Under the pieces are notes generated by a model. The model was given only the letters and a program-made list of their open reading frames with translations, was not told the DNA's origin and ran no database searches. 64,000 bases of DNA from Erythrobacter ramosus (GTDB taxonomy: Bacteria > Pseudomonadota > Alphaproteobacteria > Sphingomonadales > Sphingomonadaceae), in contig NZ_WTYB01000002.1 in the NCBI RefSeq assembly GCF_009828055.1, positions 434,001 through 498,000 of the forward strand. The letters are read 5' to 3'. The position numbers and the translations under genes are program-made. Shown here piece by piece: positions 26,583 through 35,148 of the stretch. Within the stretch, counting starts at the first letter, position 1. Each line of letters begins with the position of its first letter.

Positions 26583-26667
26583 GCCCCTGTGGTGGAATTG
26601 GTAGACGCGCTCGACTCAAAATCGAGTTTCGAAAGAAGTGCCAGTTCGAGTCTGGCCAGGGGCACCA
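26583..26667 (+). tRNA. tRNA-Leu (anticodon CAA)
   Basis: A class II tRNA with an extended variable arm, acceptor GCCCCTG/CAGGGGC, discriminator A and encoded CCA. The anticodon loop CTCAAAA with CAA reads leucine UUG codons; T loop is CCAGTTCGAGTCTGG. Confidence 0.95.
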
Positions 26668-26686
26668 TTCCGGCTTTTTCCCGATA

Positions 26687-27853
26687 TTAATGCTCGAGCG
26701 TTGCCAACGCTCCCAGCAGTCCTTCTGCCAAGTCGCTGGCAGCTGCGCGCGTCGCGCTGCGATCAGCGGTATCGGCGACCTCATAGGTATAGGCCGGAAT
26801 AGCATAGCGGGCGTGGAACCAGTTCTTCGCCGTGCCGCTGCCCGGATTGGCGTTGCGCGGTTCGATCGTGAAGGGATAGCCCGCAAAGGCTTGCTCCCGC
26901 CCTCCCAGCCATGCGGTAAGGAAGCGCTGCTGCGCCGGGCTGGCCTCGTCACCCTGCACATAGAACAGGTTGCGACCCGTCGAGTGGAAATCCACCATCA
27001 GTGCCGGGCGCACGCCTGCGGGCAGGGCATCGAGCCACACCTTTACGCTGCGGGTCTCGGGCTGAGAGAAATCGCCCCAGTCACGGTTGAGGTCGACCGC
27101 GCCGCGATTGGCACGCCAGTGCCCCCGCGCGGTGCCATCGGGGTTGAGCATCGGCACGACCAGAAACTGCACATCGCCGAGCCCGCCACGCGCGGCGGTG
27201 CCGACCAGTGTCTCGACAAAGGCCTGCATCGCCATGGCCCCGGTGACCTCGGGCGGGTGCTGGCGGCCGAGCAGGATCACCAGTCGCGGCGCATCCGTCC
27301 GGCCGATGCGGATCGCCTCGATTGCCCGCCCGTCCAGCGAACTTCCCAGCGTGAAGGGGGGCGTGCCGAGCATCTTGCTCCAACGCAGCAAGTCGGCGCT
27401 GGTGTCGGCAGGAGTGATCAGTTCCTGCGCTGCGACGATCGCCTCGCCCGCTGGCAGATCCATGCTGGCTGCGGTGCCATCGGCGCTGACCGTCACCGGC
27501 AGGTCACGGGTCGCATCCCCGCTCTGCCACTTTGGCGCGTAGCGATGCGCGCCGCCGAGATAGCGCAGGGTCACGCTGACCGGCGCGGTGCCATCGGCTT
27601 CGTAGCGGAAGGCGTACCACGAGCTGGGATTGATCGGCGGCGCGTGTTCGGGCGTGATCAGCAGGGTGAAGGCCCGCTCTCCCATGACCGCGCAGCGCGC
27701 CGGAGAGGCTCCGTCGAAATCAAAGGCGAGCATCACAGAATCGGTGCGGCATGCGCTGTTCGCCGCCGCAAGAGAAGCAGGGGGCGGCGTTTGCGCGCAC
27801 GCCCCCAGCGTCATGGCTAAACCGGCCCATAGGTATCGCAGCGAGATGCCCAT
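26687..27853 (-). CDS. M14 family zinc carboxypeptidase lipoprotein
   Basis: 388 residues. The N-terminus MGISLRYLWAGLAMTLGAC is a lipoprotein signal (LGAC). A beta-sandwich-like domain (about 40-150) precedes the M14 peptidase domain: GRQHPPE (zinc His and Glu), VDLNRDW (substrate-binding Arg), VDFHSTG (zinc His) and YTYEVADTAD (catalytic Glu). It resembles the cytosolic-carboxypeptidase-like/AGBL-type M14 subfamily, but with an export signal. It is the last gene of the dctA operon, 12 bases after the TonB receptor. Confidence 0.85.
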   Translation of the reverse strand: MGISLRYLWAGLAMTLGACAQTPPPASLAAANSACRTDSVMLAFDFDGASPARCAVMGERAFTLLITPEHAPPINPSSWYAFRYEADGTAPVSVTLRYLGGAHRYAPKWQSGDATRDLPVTVSADGTAASMDLPAGEAIVAAQELITPADTSADLLRWSKMLGTPPFTLGSSLDGRAIEAIRIGRTDAPRLVILLGRQHPPEVTGAMAMQAFVETLVGTAARGGLGDVQFLVVPMLNPDGTARGHWRANRGAVDLNRDWGDFSQPETRSVKVWLDALPAGVRPALMVDFHSTGRNLFYVQGDEASPAQQRFLTAWLGGREQAFAGYPFTIEPRNANPGSGTAKNWFHARYAIPAYTYEVADTADRSATRAAASDLAEGLLGALATLEH

Positions 27854-27865
27854 GGGTGCGGCCTA

Positions 27866-30800
27866 TCAGAAGGTCTTGCGGATATCGACCCGGAACACCC
27901 GCCCACGCGGCGAGTGCAAGGCGCTGAAGAAGCCGTATGTGTCATCAGCCAGCGGCGGATCGACGTCGAACAGGTTGTTCACACCCAAGCGGATGCGGGT
28001 GCCATCCAGCGCGCCGCCGTTGTCGAAGGTGTAGCTGATCGAGGTGTTAATCGTCAACATATCGTTCACGCGGAAGAAGTTGGCGTTGGGATCGTCCGAC
28101 ACCAGCGGCACGTCGCGGCTGACACTGGTGTTCCACACCTTGCCGACGTAACTCGCGAACACCGACGCGTCGAACGGGCCGCTGCCCCAGTTGATCGAGC
28201 CGCTATAGCGCCACTTGGGCCTGCCTTCGATCTCCAGCAGCTGGCCCAGACCTTCGATCCTGACTTCGGGCGGCAAGTCCCCGTTGGCGACTGCATCGAC
28301 CAGTGTCTTTCCGTCCGTTCCGGCGGATTGGACAAAGCTTTCGAGCCGCGCCGCGTTGAAGCGCAACCGGAATTGGCCGAGGCCGAATTCGGGGACGTTG
28401 TAGGCAAGTCCGAAGTCCCAGCCCTTCGATACGCGGCTGTCCAGGTTGATATAGGGATCGAGCACCCGGATGATATCACCCGCAGCGGCAAGGCTGGTGC
28501 CTTGGTAGAGTGCGATCTGTTCCGCATTCGGCGCAGCACGGATCACGTTGGGGTTGCTGCTGCCATTCTGGCGAAGCAAGAGATCGAGCGCGATCGCGTT
28601 GTCATCACCGAAGACGCCGACCAGCCCGGTCTGCTTCACGCGCCAGTAATCCGCGGTCAGCGTCAGTCCGGGAATGAACGCTGGCTCCAGCACGGTGCCC
28701 AGATTGATGCTCTCACTTTCTTCGGGGCGCAGCTGGTCGGTTCCCGAACGGAAGCTGATGATGCCTTCGCCCGGACACAAACCCAGATTGGCGATCACGC
28801 CCTTTTCGACCTGCGCCTGACAGCGCACGAAATCGTCGCGGGTGTTGGAACGGGTGGTGCCTTCGTCATTGACCTGCACCAGATTCGGCGCGCGGAAGCC
28901 CTGCGACCATGCGCCCCGGAACATCAGACCGGGGACCACGGTCCACGATGCAGCGGCACGCGGGACGATGGCCGTCTCACCGATATCCTTGAAGTGCTCC
29001 ATTCGCCCGGCCAGTTGCAGGTTGAGCGCGCTGATCAATGGGATGTCCATATCCTCGCTCACCAACGGAACGAAGGTTTCGACGAAAGCCGAATAGGCCG
29101 TCCGCACGCCGCGGGTGTCGGGCGATGCGCTGGTGCCGGCAACGTCGCTGCCGTCGAACACGCCGGTGACGCTGTCGGTCCAGGTGATGGTGCCATCAAT
29201 GCGCGGATCGCGGTCGTCGAAGAAGGTTTCGCGCCGCCATTCGACCCCCGCTGCAACCCCGACATCGCCGCCGGGCAGGGCGAGCAGAGCACTGTTGCTG
29301 ACCTTGAAATCAGCCAGCGCAAGGCTGGTGCCGCCGGTGCGGAACACGCTGATGCGGAACGGGTCGATCGAACTGGCAGGGTTGGGGGTGCAATCGTCAT
29401 TGCCCGGATCGCCGGTCACGCAGCCGCCATTGAAGGGGTTGTAGGCATCCGGCGTCGACTTGTTGATGGCCTGCTGCAACAGCGTTAGCGAGACCCGGTT
29501 GCCTTCAAGGTCGGTGCTCTTGGCTTCGGAATAGACAAAGCCCGTGTCGAAATCCCACGCGCCGAAATTGCCGCGCAGACCGGCGACCAGGCGATAGGAA
29601 TCCTTGTCGACATCAACCGATCGGTTGCCGGCATCGACAAAGCGGTAACGCTCCATGATGAGATTAGCACCGGCGGCAGGGATGGTAGTGCCCGGCACGC
29701 GGTTGGGGTTGGCCGCCCCGCCCGGGAAGGTCACCGGGCCAAACGGGTTCCAGTAGGCATTGCGCGAAATCCCCACCGGCACTGCGCTGAGGATCGCGGC
29801 AGGCGTGATGTTGCGGCTGCTTTCCGAACGGTAATAGGTGCCTTCGAAATAGCCTTCGACATTGTTGCTGAATTCGTAGTTGAACAGCGCGACGGCGTTG
29901 ATGCGGGTCTTCTCGCTGATCAGCGTGGTGCCAAAGGCGCGGTTGTAGCGCACCCCGACCGCCGGGTTATCGCCGTTACGCGCGCACAAACCGTTCCCCA
30001 GCTCAAGGCGACAACCGGTCAAGGTGGACGGCTGAAGATAGAAGTCATCGTCGCGGATCGGCGTCTGGTTGTTGTTCGTGATCTGAATATCGAACTGGCC
30101 GAACGGGCCGAAGGTGTTGCGGTTGTTGAACTGCGTATCGCCTTCAAACGGGGTGCCGACCAGCAGCTGAGTCTTGTCGTCATCGGCGGAATAGGCCCGC
30201 TCTGATGCGTCCATTCCGTTCTCGAAGAAGTAGCCGCCATAGACGGTCAGGTTGGCGCGCCCGCCGGCAAAATCGAAGCCATAGCCGCCATTGATCTGGG
30301 TGCTGTAAAGGCCGGTGCCGTCCGAGTTGCGGTATTCGCCTTCGATGAAGCCGCCCTTGCGGTTGCCGCGCAACACGGTGTTGACCACGCCCGCCACCGC
30401 GTCCGCGCCATAGATCGCCGACGCGCCATCGCGCAGCACTTCCAGCCGCCGCACACTGCCCGGTGCGATTTCGTTGGTGTCGGGGCTGACGACCGGCACC
30501 AGCAGCTCGGTCTGGAAGCCGGGGTTCAGCACCATGCGCCGTCCGTTGATCAGCAGCAGCGTGTTGCCAGTGCCCAGATCGCGCAGGTTAATCGAGGCCG
30601 CATCGCCGCGCACGTTGTTTGAGCTGACATCGTTCTGTTCGTTGAACGCGACCGCGCCTGCCTGCGGAATGGCGCGGAACAGCTCGTCACCCGATGTCGC
30701 CGCGACGTTGGCGATGTCGGTTTCGTCAAGCACGGTGACGGGGAGCACATCGTTGATTTTGGCCCCTTGGATCTGGGTGCCGGTGACGACGATCTCGCTC

Positions 30801-30922
30801 GTAACATCGTCTTCCGGTGCAGGCGCGGGCGCTGGTGCCTCCTGACCATAAGCGGCGCTCGCGGCGATCAGACTGCCGCCGCACATCAGGGCGAGCCTGC
30901 TCAGAAATTTCGTCGACATCAT
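27866..30922 (-). CDS. TonB-dependent receptor
   Basis: An outer-membrane 22-strand receptor of 1018 residues. Signal peptide [28 protein letters not shown], a short Ala/Pro linker, TonB box-like EIVVTGTQI, plug domain with NVRGDAASINLRDLGTGNTLLLINGRRM and VLRDGASAIYGADAVAGVVN, then the barrel ending in the aromatic RVFRVDIRKTF. The large extracellular loops contain cysteine pairs (for example GGCVTGDPGNDDCTPNP). ATGs at 30922 and 30919 are adjacent; GGGGAG lies upstream and the hydrolase stop overlaps (TAATG). Substrate unknown; context suggests an ester- or peptide-linked compound. Confidence 0.93.
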   Translation of the reverse strand: MMSTKFLSRLALMCGGSLIAASAAYGQEAPAPAPAPEDDVTSEIVVTGTQIQGAKINDVLPVTVLDETDIANVAATSGDELFRAIPQAGAVAFNEQNDVSSNNVRGDAASINLRDLGTGNTLLLINGRRMVLNPGFQTELLVPVVSPDTNEIAPGSVRRLEVLRDGASAIYGADAVAGVVNTVLRGNRKGGFIEGEYRNSDGTGLYSTQINGGYGFDFAGGRANLTVYGGYFFENGMDASERAYSADDDKTQLLVGTPFEGDTQFNNRNTFGPFGQFDIQITNNNQTPIRDDDFYLQPSTLTGCRLELGNGLCARNGDNPAVGVRYNRAFGTTLISEKTRINAVALFNYEFSNNVEGYFEGTYYRSESSRNITPAAILSAVPVGISRNAYWNPFGPVTFPGGAANPNRVPGTTIPAAGANLIMERYRFVDAGNRSVDVDKDSYRLVAGLRGNFGAWDFDTGFVYSEAKSTDLEGNRVSLTLLQQAINKSTPDAYNPFNGGCVTGDPGNDDCTPNPASSIDPFRISVFRTGGTSLALADFKVSNSALLALPGGDVGVAAGVEWRRETFFDDRDPRIDGTITWTDSVTGVFDGSDVAGTSASPDTRGVRTAYSAFVETFVPLVSEDMDIPLISALNLQLAGRMEHFKDIGETAIVPRAAASWTVVPGLMFRGAWSQGFRAPNLVQVNDEGTTRSNTRDDFVRCQAQVEKGVIANLGLCPGEGIISFRSGTDQLRPEESESINLGTVLEPAFIPGLTLTADYWRVKQTGLVGVFGDDNAIALDLLLRQNGSSNPNVIRAAPNAEQIALYQGTSLAAAGDIIRVLDPYINLDSRVSKGWDFGLAYNVPEFGLGQFRLRFNAARLESFVQSAGTDGKTLVDAVANGDLPPEVRIEGLGQLLEIEGRPKWRYSGSINWGSGPFDASVFASYVGKVWNTSVSRDVPLVSDDPNANFFRVNDMLTINTSISYTFDNGGALDGTRIRLGVNNLFDVDPPLADDTYGFFSALHSPRGRVFRVDIRKTF

Positions 30923-31869
30923 TATTCTCCCCGTTTTTCAATTATTTTGAGTGACTGTGCCCAATGCGCGAACAGCGCGGGCCATTGGCTGATGACTTGC
31001 TCGGGCGTGCCTAGACCCCAACCATGCCCTCCGTTGCGGAACAGATGCAGCTCGGCGCTGGCCCCGGCAGCGATGAGAGTCTGGAACAGCAGGATCCCGT
31101 GCCCCGGCGGTGTGGTCGGATCGTCGGCGGCGGCAAAGATGATCGTCGGCGGCGCGTCCTTGCTGGCGTAGGTATCCAGCGACCATTCGTTCTCGGCCTT
31201 CGGCCCTGCCTTGTCGCCGATGATCTCGCGCCGAGTGCGGGTGGTGTCGTAGGGGTTGCGCAGGGTGACGACCGGAAACAAGAGAACGGCAAAATCGGGC
31301 CGGGCGGAAGCCGTTTCGTAGCGATCCGCCCCGGCATAGAGCGTGCGGGCCGGTTGGTAGGCGGTGAAGCCCGCCAGATGCCCGCCTGCGGAAAAGCCCA
31401 TGATCCCGATCTTGTCCGGCGCGACCCCGAACTCGCTCGCACGGGTGCGGATGATCTTCATCGCCCGCTGTGCATCCATGAAGGGCGCGGCGGCGTCCCA
31501 GCCATCATTGGGCAGACGATAGATCAGCTCGAACACGGTAAAGCCTTGGGCTTGCAGCCACTCGGCCGCAGGCGTGCTTTCCTTCTTGAGCTGGATTCGG
31601 AAATAGCCGCCGCCGCCCGCCACCAGCACGGCAGCACCATTGGGTACAGCGGGGCGATAGACGCGCATGCGGGGTGCTGCGATGTTCGAGACCGCGCCGT
31701 AGCCAGCGCCTTCGCCGCCGATTTTCTCCGGTCCGGTGACTGTGCCGCTGCCCGGAGGCGTGCCCGGCCACAGCAGGATTTCTTCGGGCGAGGCTGCGGC
31801 AACCGGCAGCGCCGATGCAAGCAGCGACAGCAGCGCGGTCAGCGCCATAAAGAGGCGCCGGGCGATCAT
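30922..31869 (-). CDS. Secreted alpha/beta hydrolase (esterase-like)
   Basis: 315 residues with a Sec signal ([26 protein letters not shown]). The fold markers are [14 protein letters not shown] (oxyanion region), the nucleophile elbow GFSAGGH (about residue 163), [14 protein letters not shown] (acid) and [12 protein letters not shown] (His). It resembles xylan/feruloyl-esterase-like BD-FAE hydrolases. It is coupled to the upstream symporter gene (4-base overlap) and to the receptor gene downstream. The likely role is periplasmic hydrolysis of an imported ester; this is inferred from context. Confidence 0.82.
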   Translation of the reverse strand: MIARRLFMALTALLSLLASALPVAAASPEEILLWPGTPPGSGTVTGPEKIGGEGAGYGAVSNIAAPRMRVYRPAVPNGAAVLVAGGGGYFRIQLKKESTPAAEWLQAQGFTVFELIYRLPNDGWDAAAPFMDAQRAMKIIRTRASEFGVAPDKIGIMGFSAGGHLAGFTAYQPARTLYAGADRYETASARPDFAVLLFPVVTLRNPYDTTRTRREIIGDKAGPKAENEWSLDTYASKDAPPTIIFAAADDPTTPPGHGILLFQTLIAAGASAELHLFRNGGHGWGLGTPEQVISQWPALFAHWAQSLKIIEKRGE

Positions 31870-33254
31870 GGTCGTTTCTCCAGCGCGCTGGCGATTGTTT
31901 CGCTAACCGGGCCGCTGCGTTCGTGGCGTTCGATGTCTTCTTCGGGCAGTGGCATGGGCGCGCCTGCAAGGGCTGCGGCCAGCCGCTCACGGTCGAGCGC
32001 GTTCTCCCAGCCAGCCACCACGATAGTTGCCACCGCGTTGCCGACGAAATTGGTGAGCGCACGGCATTCCGACATGAAGCGGTCGACGCCGAGGATCAGT
32101 GCCATGCCCGCCACGGGCACCCCCGGCACCACCGACAGCGTCGCAGCCAGGATCACGAAGCCCGATCCGGTGACGCCAGCTGCGCCCTTGGAACTGATCA
32201 TCGCCACCAGTACCAGCGTCAGCTGTTCGGCGAGGCTCAACTCCACCCCGACAGCCTGCGCAATGAACAGCGCGGCCAGCGTCATGTAGATGTTGGTGCC
32301 GTCAAGGTTGAAGGAATAGCCCGTCGGCACGACCAGCCCGACCACCGCCTTGCGGCACCCGGCGATCTCCATCTTCTCCATCAGGCTCGGCAGAGCGGCT
32401 TCGGAGGATGATGTGCCCAGCACCAGCAGCAGCTCTTCGCGGAGGTAACGGATCAGTGCGAAGATCGAAAAGCCGTTGAACCAGCCGACCAGCCCCAGCA
32501 CGACCAGCACAAACAACAGTGAGGTGAGGTAGAACGTCGCCACCAGCGCGGCGAGGTTGGCGAGGCTTCCGATCCCGAATTCGCCGATGGTGAAAGCCAT
32601 CGCCCCGAAGGCTCCGATGGGCGCGAGCTTCATCAGCATGTGCACCAGCCGGAACACCACCTCGCTGAACGAGGCGAGCACGTCCATCACCAGATCGCTC
32701 GCCGGGCGGGTCATGGCGATGGCGACGCCGGCAAGGATCGCGACCAGCAGAACTTGCAGAATCTGGCCGTCGGTCATCGCGCTGAACAGGGTGTCGGGGA
32801 TGATGTTGAGCAGGAACCCGCTGATGCTCTGAGCTTCGGCCTTGTCGGCATAATCGGCGACCGCGGTGGTATCGAGGGTGGCCGGGTCGATGTTCAGCCC
32901 TTCGCCGGGCCGCACGATGTTGCCGACCAACAGCCCGATGATCAGCGCGAGGGTGGAGAAAGTGAGGAAATAGGCGAACGCTTTGCCCGCAACGCTGCCC
33001 ACTGCCTTCATGTCGCGCATCCCGGCGATGCCGGTGGCGACGGTGAGGAAGATCACTGGCGCGATGATCATCTTGACGAGTTTGATGAAGCCGTCACCCA
33101 GCGGTTTCAGCGCGGCACCGGTTTCCGGGAACAGGTGGCCGACCAGCGCCCCCAACGCAATCGCGGTGAGCACCTGCACATAAAGCTGGCGATAGAACGG
33201 CTTTCGCGCAGGCGCGGGGCGCGCGGGCGGCGTCATGGTTGCTTGCAAACCCAT
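31866..33254 (-). CDS. dctA: DctA-type C4-dicarboxylate/proton symporter
   Basis: A member of the dicarboxylate/amino acid:cation symporter (DAACS/SLC1) family, 462 residues. Visible motifs: [37 protein letters not shown] (serine-rich hairpin HP1), [27 protein letters not shown] and [14 protein letters not shown] (HP2), and [24 protein letters not shown] 33254 is chosen; GGGGAGGG lies 13 bases upstream, and MTPPARP at 33236 is possible. It is first gene of the leftward operon and divergent from the sensor kinase gene, the classical dctA/dctBD arrangement. Confidence 0.9.
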   Translation of the reverse strand: MGLQATMTPPARPAPARKPFYRQLYVQVLTAIALGALVGHLFPETGAALKPLGDGFIKLVKMIIAPVIFLTVATGIAGMRDMKAVGSVAGKAFAYFLTFSTLALIIGLLVGNIVRPGEGLNIDPATLDTTAVADYADKAEAQSISGFLLNIIPDTLFSAMTDGQILQVLLVAILAGVAIAMTRPASDLVMDVLASFSEVVFRLVHMLMKLAPIGAFGAMAFTIGEFGIGSLANLAALVATFYLTSLLFVLVVLGLVGWFNGFSIFALIRYLREELLLVLGTSSSEAALPSLMEKMEIAGCRKAVVGLVVPTGYSFNLDGTNIYMTLAALFIAQAVGVELSLAEQLTLVLVAMISSKGAAGVTGSGFVILAATLSVVPGVPVAGMALILGVDRFMSECRALTNFVGNAVATIVVAGWENALDRERLAAALAGAPMPLPEEDIERHERSGPVSETIASALEKRP

Positions 33255-33297
33255 GGGCTGCGCGGTTCCCTCCCCTTTCAGTGTCTCTCCGCCATCC

Positions 33298-33326
33298 AAA
33301 ATCGGCCACGCACCTGCGCGTTGCAA
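33298..33326 (-). promoter_or_regulatory. Candidate sigma-70 promoter of the dctA operon
   Basis: Reading leftward: TTGCAA (33326-33321), 17 bases, GATTTT (33303-33298). No good sigma-54 promoter (GG-N10-GC with TGGCAC/TTGC context) is visible between the palindromes and dctA. The hexamers are only fair matches. Confidence 0.3.
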
Positions 33327-33389
33327 GTTTTTCGTTGCCCGCGATATGGCCACGCAATAACAGGGGGTTAAACTATCCATTCAGCCTCT

Positions 33390-33409
33390 TTGTGCGGAAA
33401 TCCGCACAA
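33390..33409. promoter_or_regulatory. Palindromic operator 1 in the dctA/dctB gap
   Basis: TTGTGCGGAAATCCGCACAA: 9-base perfect arms around AA. It is of the kind bound by DctD-type regulators upstream of dctA in rhizobia. It lies about 64 bases upstream of the candidate dctA -35 and 56 bases before the dctB start. Confidence 0.65.
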
Positions 33410-33421
33410 GCTTCTTGCGCC

Positions 33422-33441
33422 GCTTGCGGAAATCCGCACAA
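33422..33441. promoter_or_regulatory. Palindromic operator 2 in the dctA/dctB gap
   Basis: Repeats operator 1 except for three outer left-arm bases (GCTTGCGGA-AA-TCCGCACAA). The centres are 32 bp apart, close to three helical turns, so two dimers would lie on the same face. It ends 24 bases before the sensor-kinase ATG, where bound protein could also repress that gene. Confidence 0.6.
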
Positions 33442-33465
33442 GTCGGTCGCGGAATCGGAAGGGGG

Positions 33466-35148
33466 ATGGTGCGGCAGGTCAGGCTAGGGCGGTGGTATCT
33501 GGTGGCGGTGGGGCTAATTGCCCTGACGCTGTTGGCCGCGCTCGCCATGCTCGGGATTGAGCGGGCGGTGCGGGTCAATGCGCTGGCGGAGACCCGCGCC
33601 GAAGCGACAAGTCAGGCGGCGATCCTGGCTGCGGGGCTGGAGAGCGAGCTCAACAAGTTCAGCCTGGTGCCGCGCGTCTTGGCGGTCGATCCCGAGGTCG
33701 CAGCGCTGTTGGGTGGGCAAAGCGCTGGCCGCGAAGTGCTCAATCTCCGGCTTGCCGCGCTGGCGGGACAGACCAATGCCGCCGCGATCTACCTCATGGA
33801 TGCGCGCGGGCTGACGCTGGCGTCCAGCAACTGGGACCGCCCCGACAGTTTCATTGGTTCCAACTACGGCTTCCGCGAGTACTTCTCCGGCGCATCCAAG
33901 CGCGGCACGGCGAGCGAATTCGCGCTCGGCACAGTCAGCCGCAGGCCGGGGCTGTATCTCGCCGAACGGGTCGGCCCGGCGTCAGCCCCGCTCGGGGTGG
34001 TGGCGGTCAAAGTTGAGTTCGACAGTCTCGAACGCAAATGGCGCGATGCCGAGGATGGCGTGTTCGTCACCGACGCGGGCGGGATCGTGTTGTTGGCAAG
34101 CAATCCCGGGTGGCGCTTCAGAACGGCTGAGGGAAGCGGCGCCAACGGTCAGGCGGTCGATCCGGAGCGCAACGCAAGGCGCTTTGGTGTGGCGCAGCCC
34201 AAGCGCTTTGATCTTCCGGCCACCGGCGATGCGTCCTCGCCGTTGCGAATGATCGAGAAGATCCAGCCCATCGCCCCGGTGGGTTGGGAGTTGCATCTGC
34301 TCGCCGATCCCGCGCCGCGCTTGTCGGTTGCGCTGGCCAACGGGCGGCTTGCCGGTGTGATCGCCTTGGCGTTGCTTGGGCTAGCAGGGGCGGGGGCCTA
34401 TCTGTGGCAGCGCCAGCGGCAGTCCCGCGCCGGCGCTCAGGTCGCAGCGCAAACGGCGCTGCTGCGCGAACAATTGCAGCAAGCGAACCGGCTCGCGACG
34501 CTTGGCCAGATCACCGCAGGCCTAGGCCACGAAATCCGCCAGCCGCTCGCCGCCATGCGGGTCTATGCCGAAAATGGCGAACGCCTGCTGGCAGCGGATC
34601 GCCAGACCGAGGCTGCGGCCAACTTCGACAAGATTGCCCAGCTTGCCGGCCGCATCGGCGAGATCACCGCCGAACAGCTTCATTTCAGTCGCCGTTCGCC
34701 AGAGGAGCCGCGCGAAATTCGGCTCGCCGAAGTGATCGACGGATCGCTGTTGCTGCTGCGCGATCAGATCCGGCAGAAGGGCCTCACCCTCGATCGCCCC
34801 GCCGCAGACCTTGCCGCGACAACGGTGCGCGCGCGCCACGTCCAGCTTGAGCAGGTGTTGGTCAACCTGCTCCAGAACGCGGTGCAGGCCTGCGGGGAGG
34901 GTGGGCAGATCGCGCTCGCGATTGCGGCGGAGGGCAACACGGTGCGTCTCAGCGTCAGCGATGATGGGGCGGGCGTACCCGCTGAACTGCGCGAAACCCT
35001 GTTCCAGCCCTTCGTTACGTCCAAAAGCGAGGGGATCGGACTTGGCTTGGCCATTTCGCATGACATCATGCGTCAGCTCGGCGGCGATCTGGTTCATGAA
35101 GCGACCGCCGCCGGTGCGCGTTTCACCATGGTAATGCCCGCCGCATGA
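33466..35148 (+). CDS. dctB: DctB-like sensor histidine kinase
   Basis: 560 residues. TM1 (about 10-30), a periplasmic double-Cache-like sensor (about 35-290; DARGLTLASSNWDRPDSFIGSNYGFREYF is very like DctB), TM2 (about 300-320), then the kinase core: H-box GHEIRQPLAAMRVYAENG, N-box LVNLLQNAVQACG, G1 DDGAGVP, and G2 GIGLGLAISHDIM. ATG 33466 has GGAAGGGGG upstream; the earlier TTG would place the start inside the operators. It overlaps the regulator gene as ATGA. Probably senses C4-dicarboxylates together with DctA. Confidence 0.88.
   Translation: MVRQVRLGRWYLVAVGLIALTLLAALAMLGIERAVRVNALAETRAEATSQAAILAAGLESELNKFSLVPRVLAVDPEVAALLGGQSAGREVLNLRLAALAGQTNAAAIYLMDARGLTLASSNWDRPDSFIGSNYGFREYFSGASKRGTASEFALGTVSRRPGLYLAERVGPASAPLGVVAVKVEFDSLERKWRDAEDGVFVTDAGGIVLLASNPGWRFRTAEGSGANGQAVDPERNARRFGVAQPKRFDLPATGDASSPLRMIEKIQPIAPVGWELHLLADPAPRLSVALANGRLAGVIALALLGLAGAGAYLWQRQRQSRAGAQVAAQTALLREQLQQANRLATLGQITAGLGHEIRQPLAAMRVYAENGERLLAADRQTEAAANFDKIAQLAGRIGEITAEQLHFSRRSPEEPREIRLAEVIDGSLLLLRDQIRQKGLTLDRPAADLAATTVRARHVQLEQVLVNLLQNAVQACGEGGQIALAIAAEGNTVRLSVSDDGAGVPAELRETLFQPFVTSKSEGIGLGLAISHDIMRQLGGDLVHEATAAGARFTMVMPAA

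Noticed and set aside
33255-33389. Sigma-54 promoter for dctA
   Set aside because: The best candidate (TGG CCATATCGCG GGC region near 33345) has wrong GG-to-GC spacing and poor context, and the regulator lacks GAFTGA.
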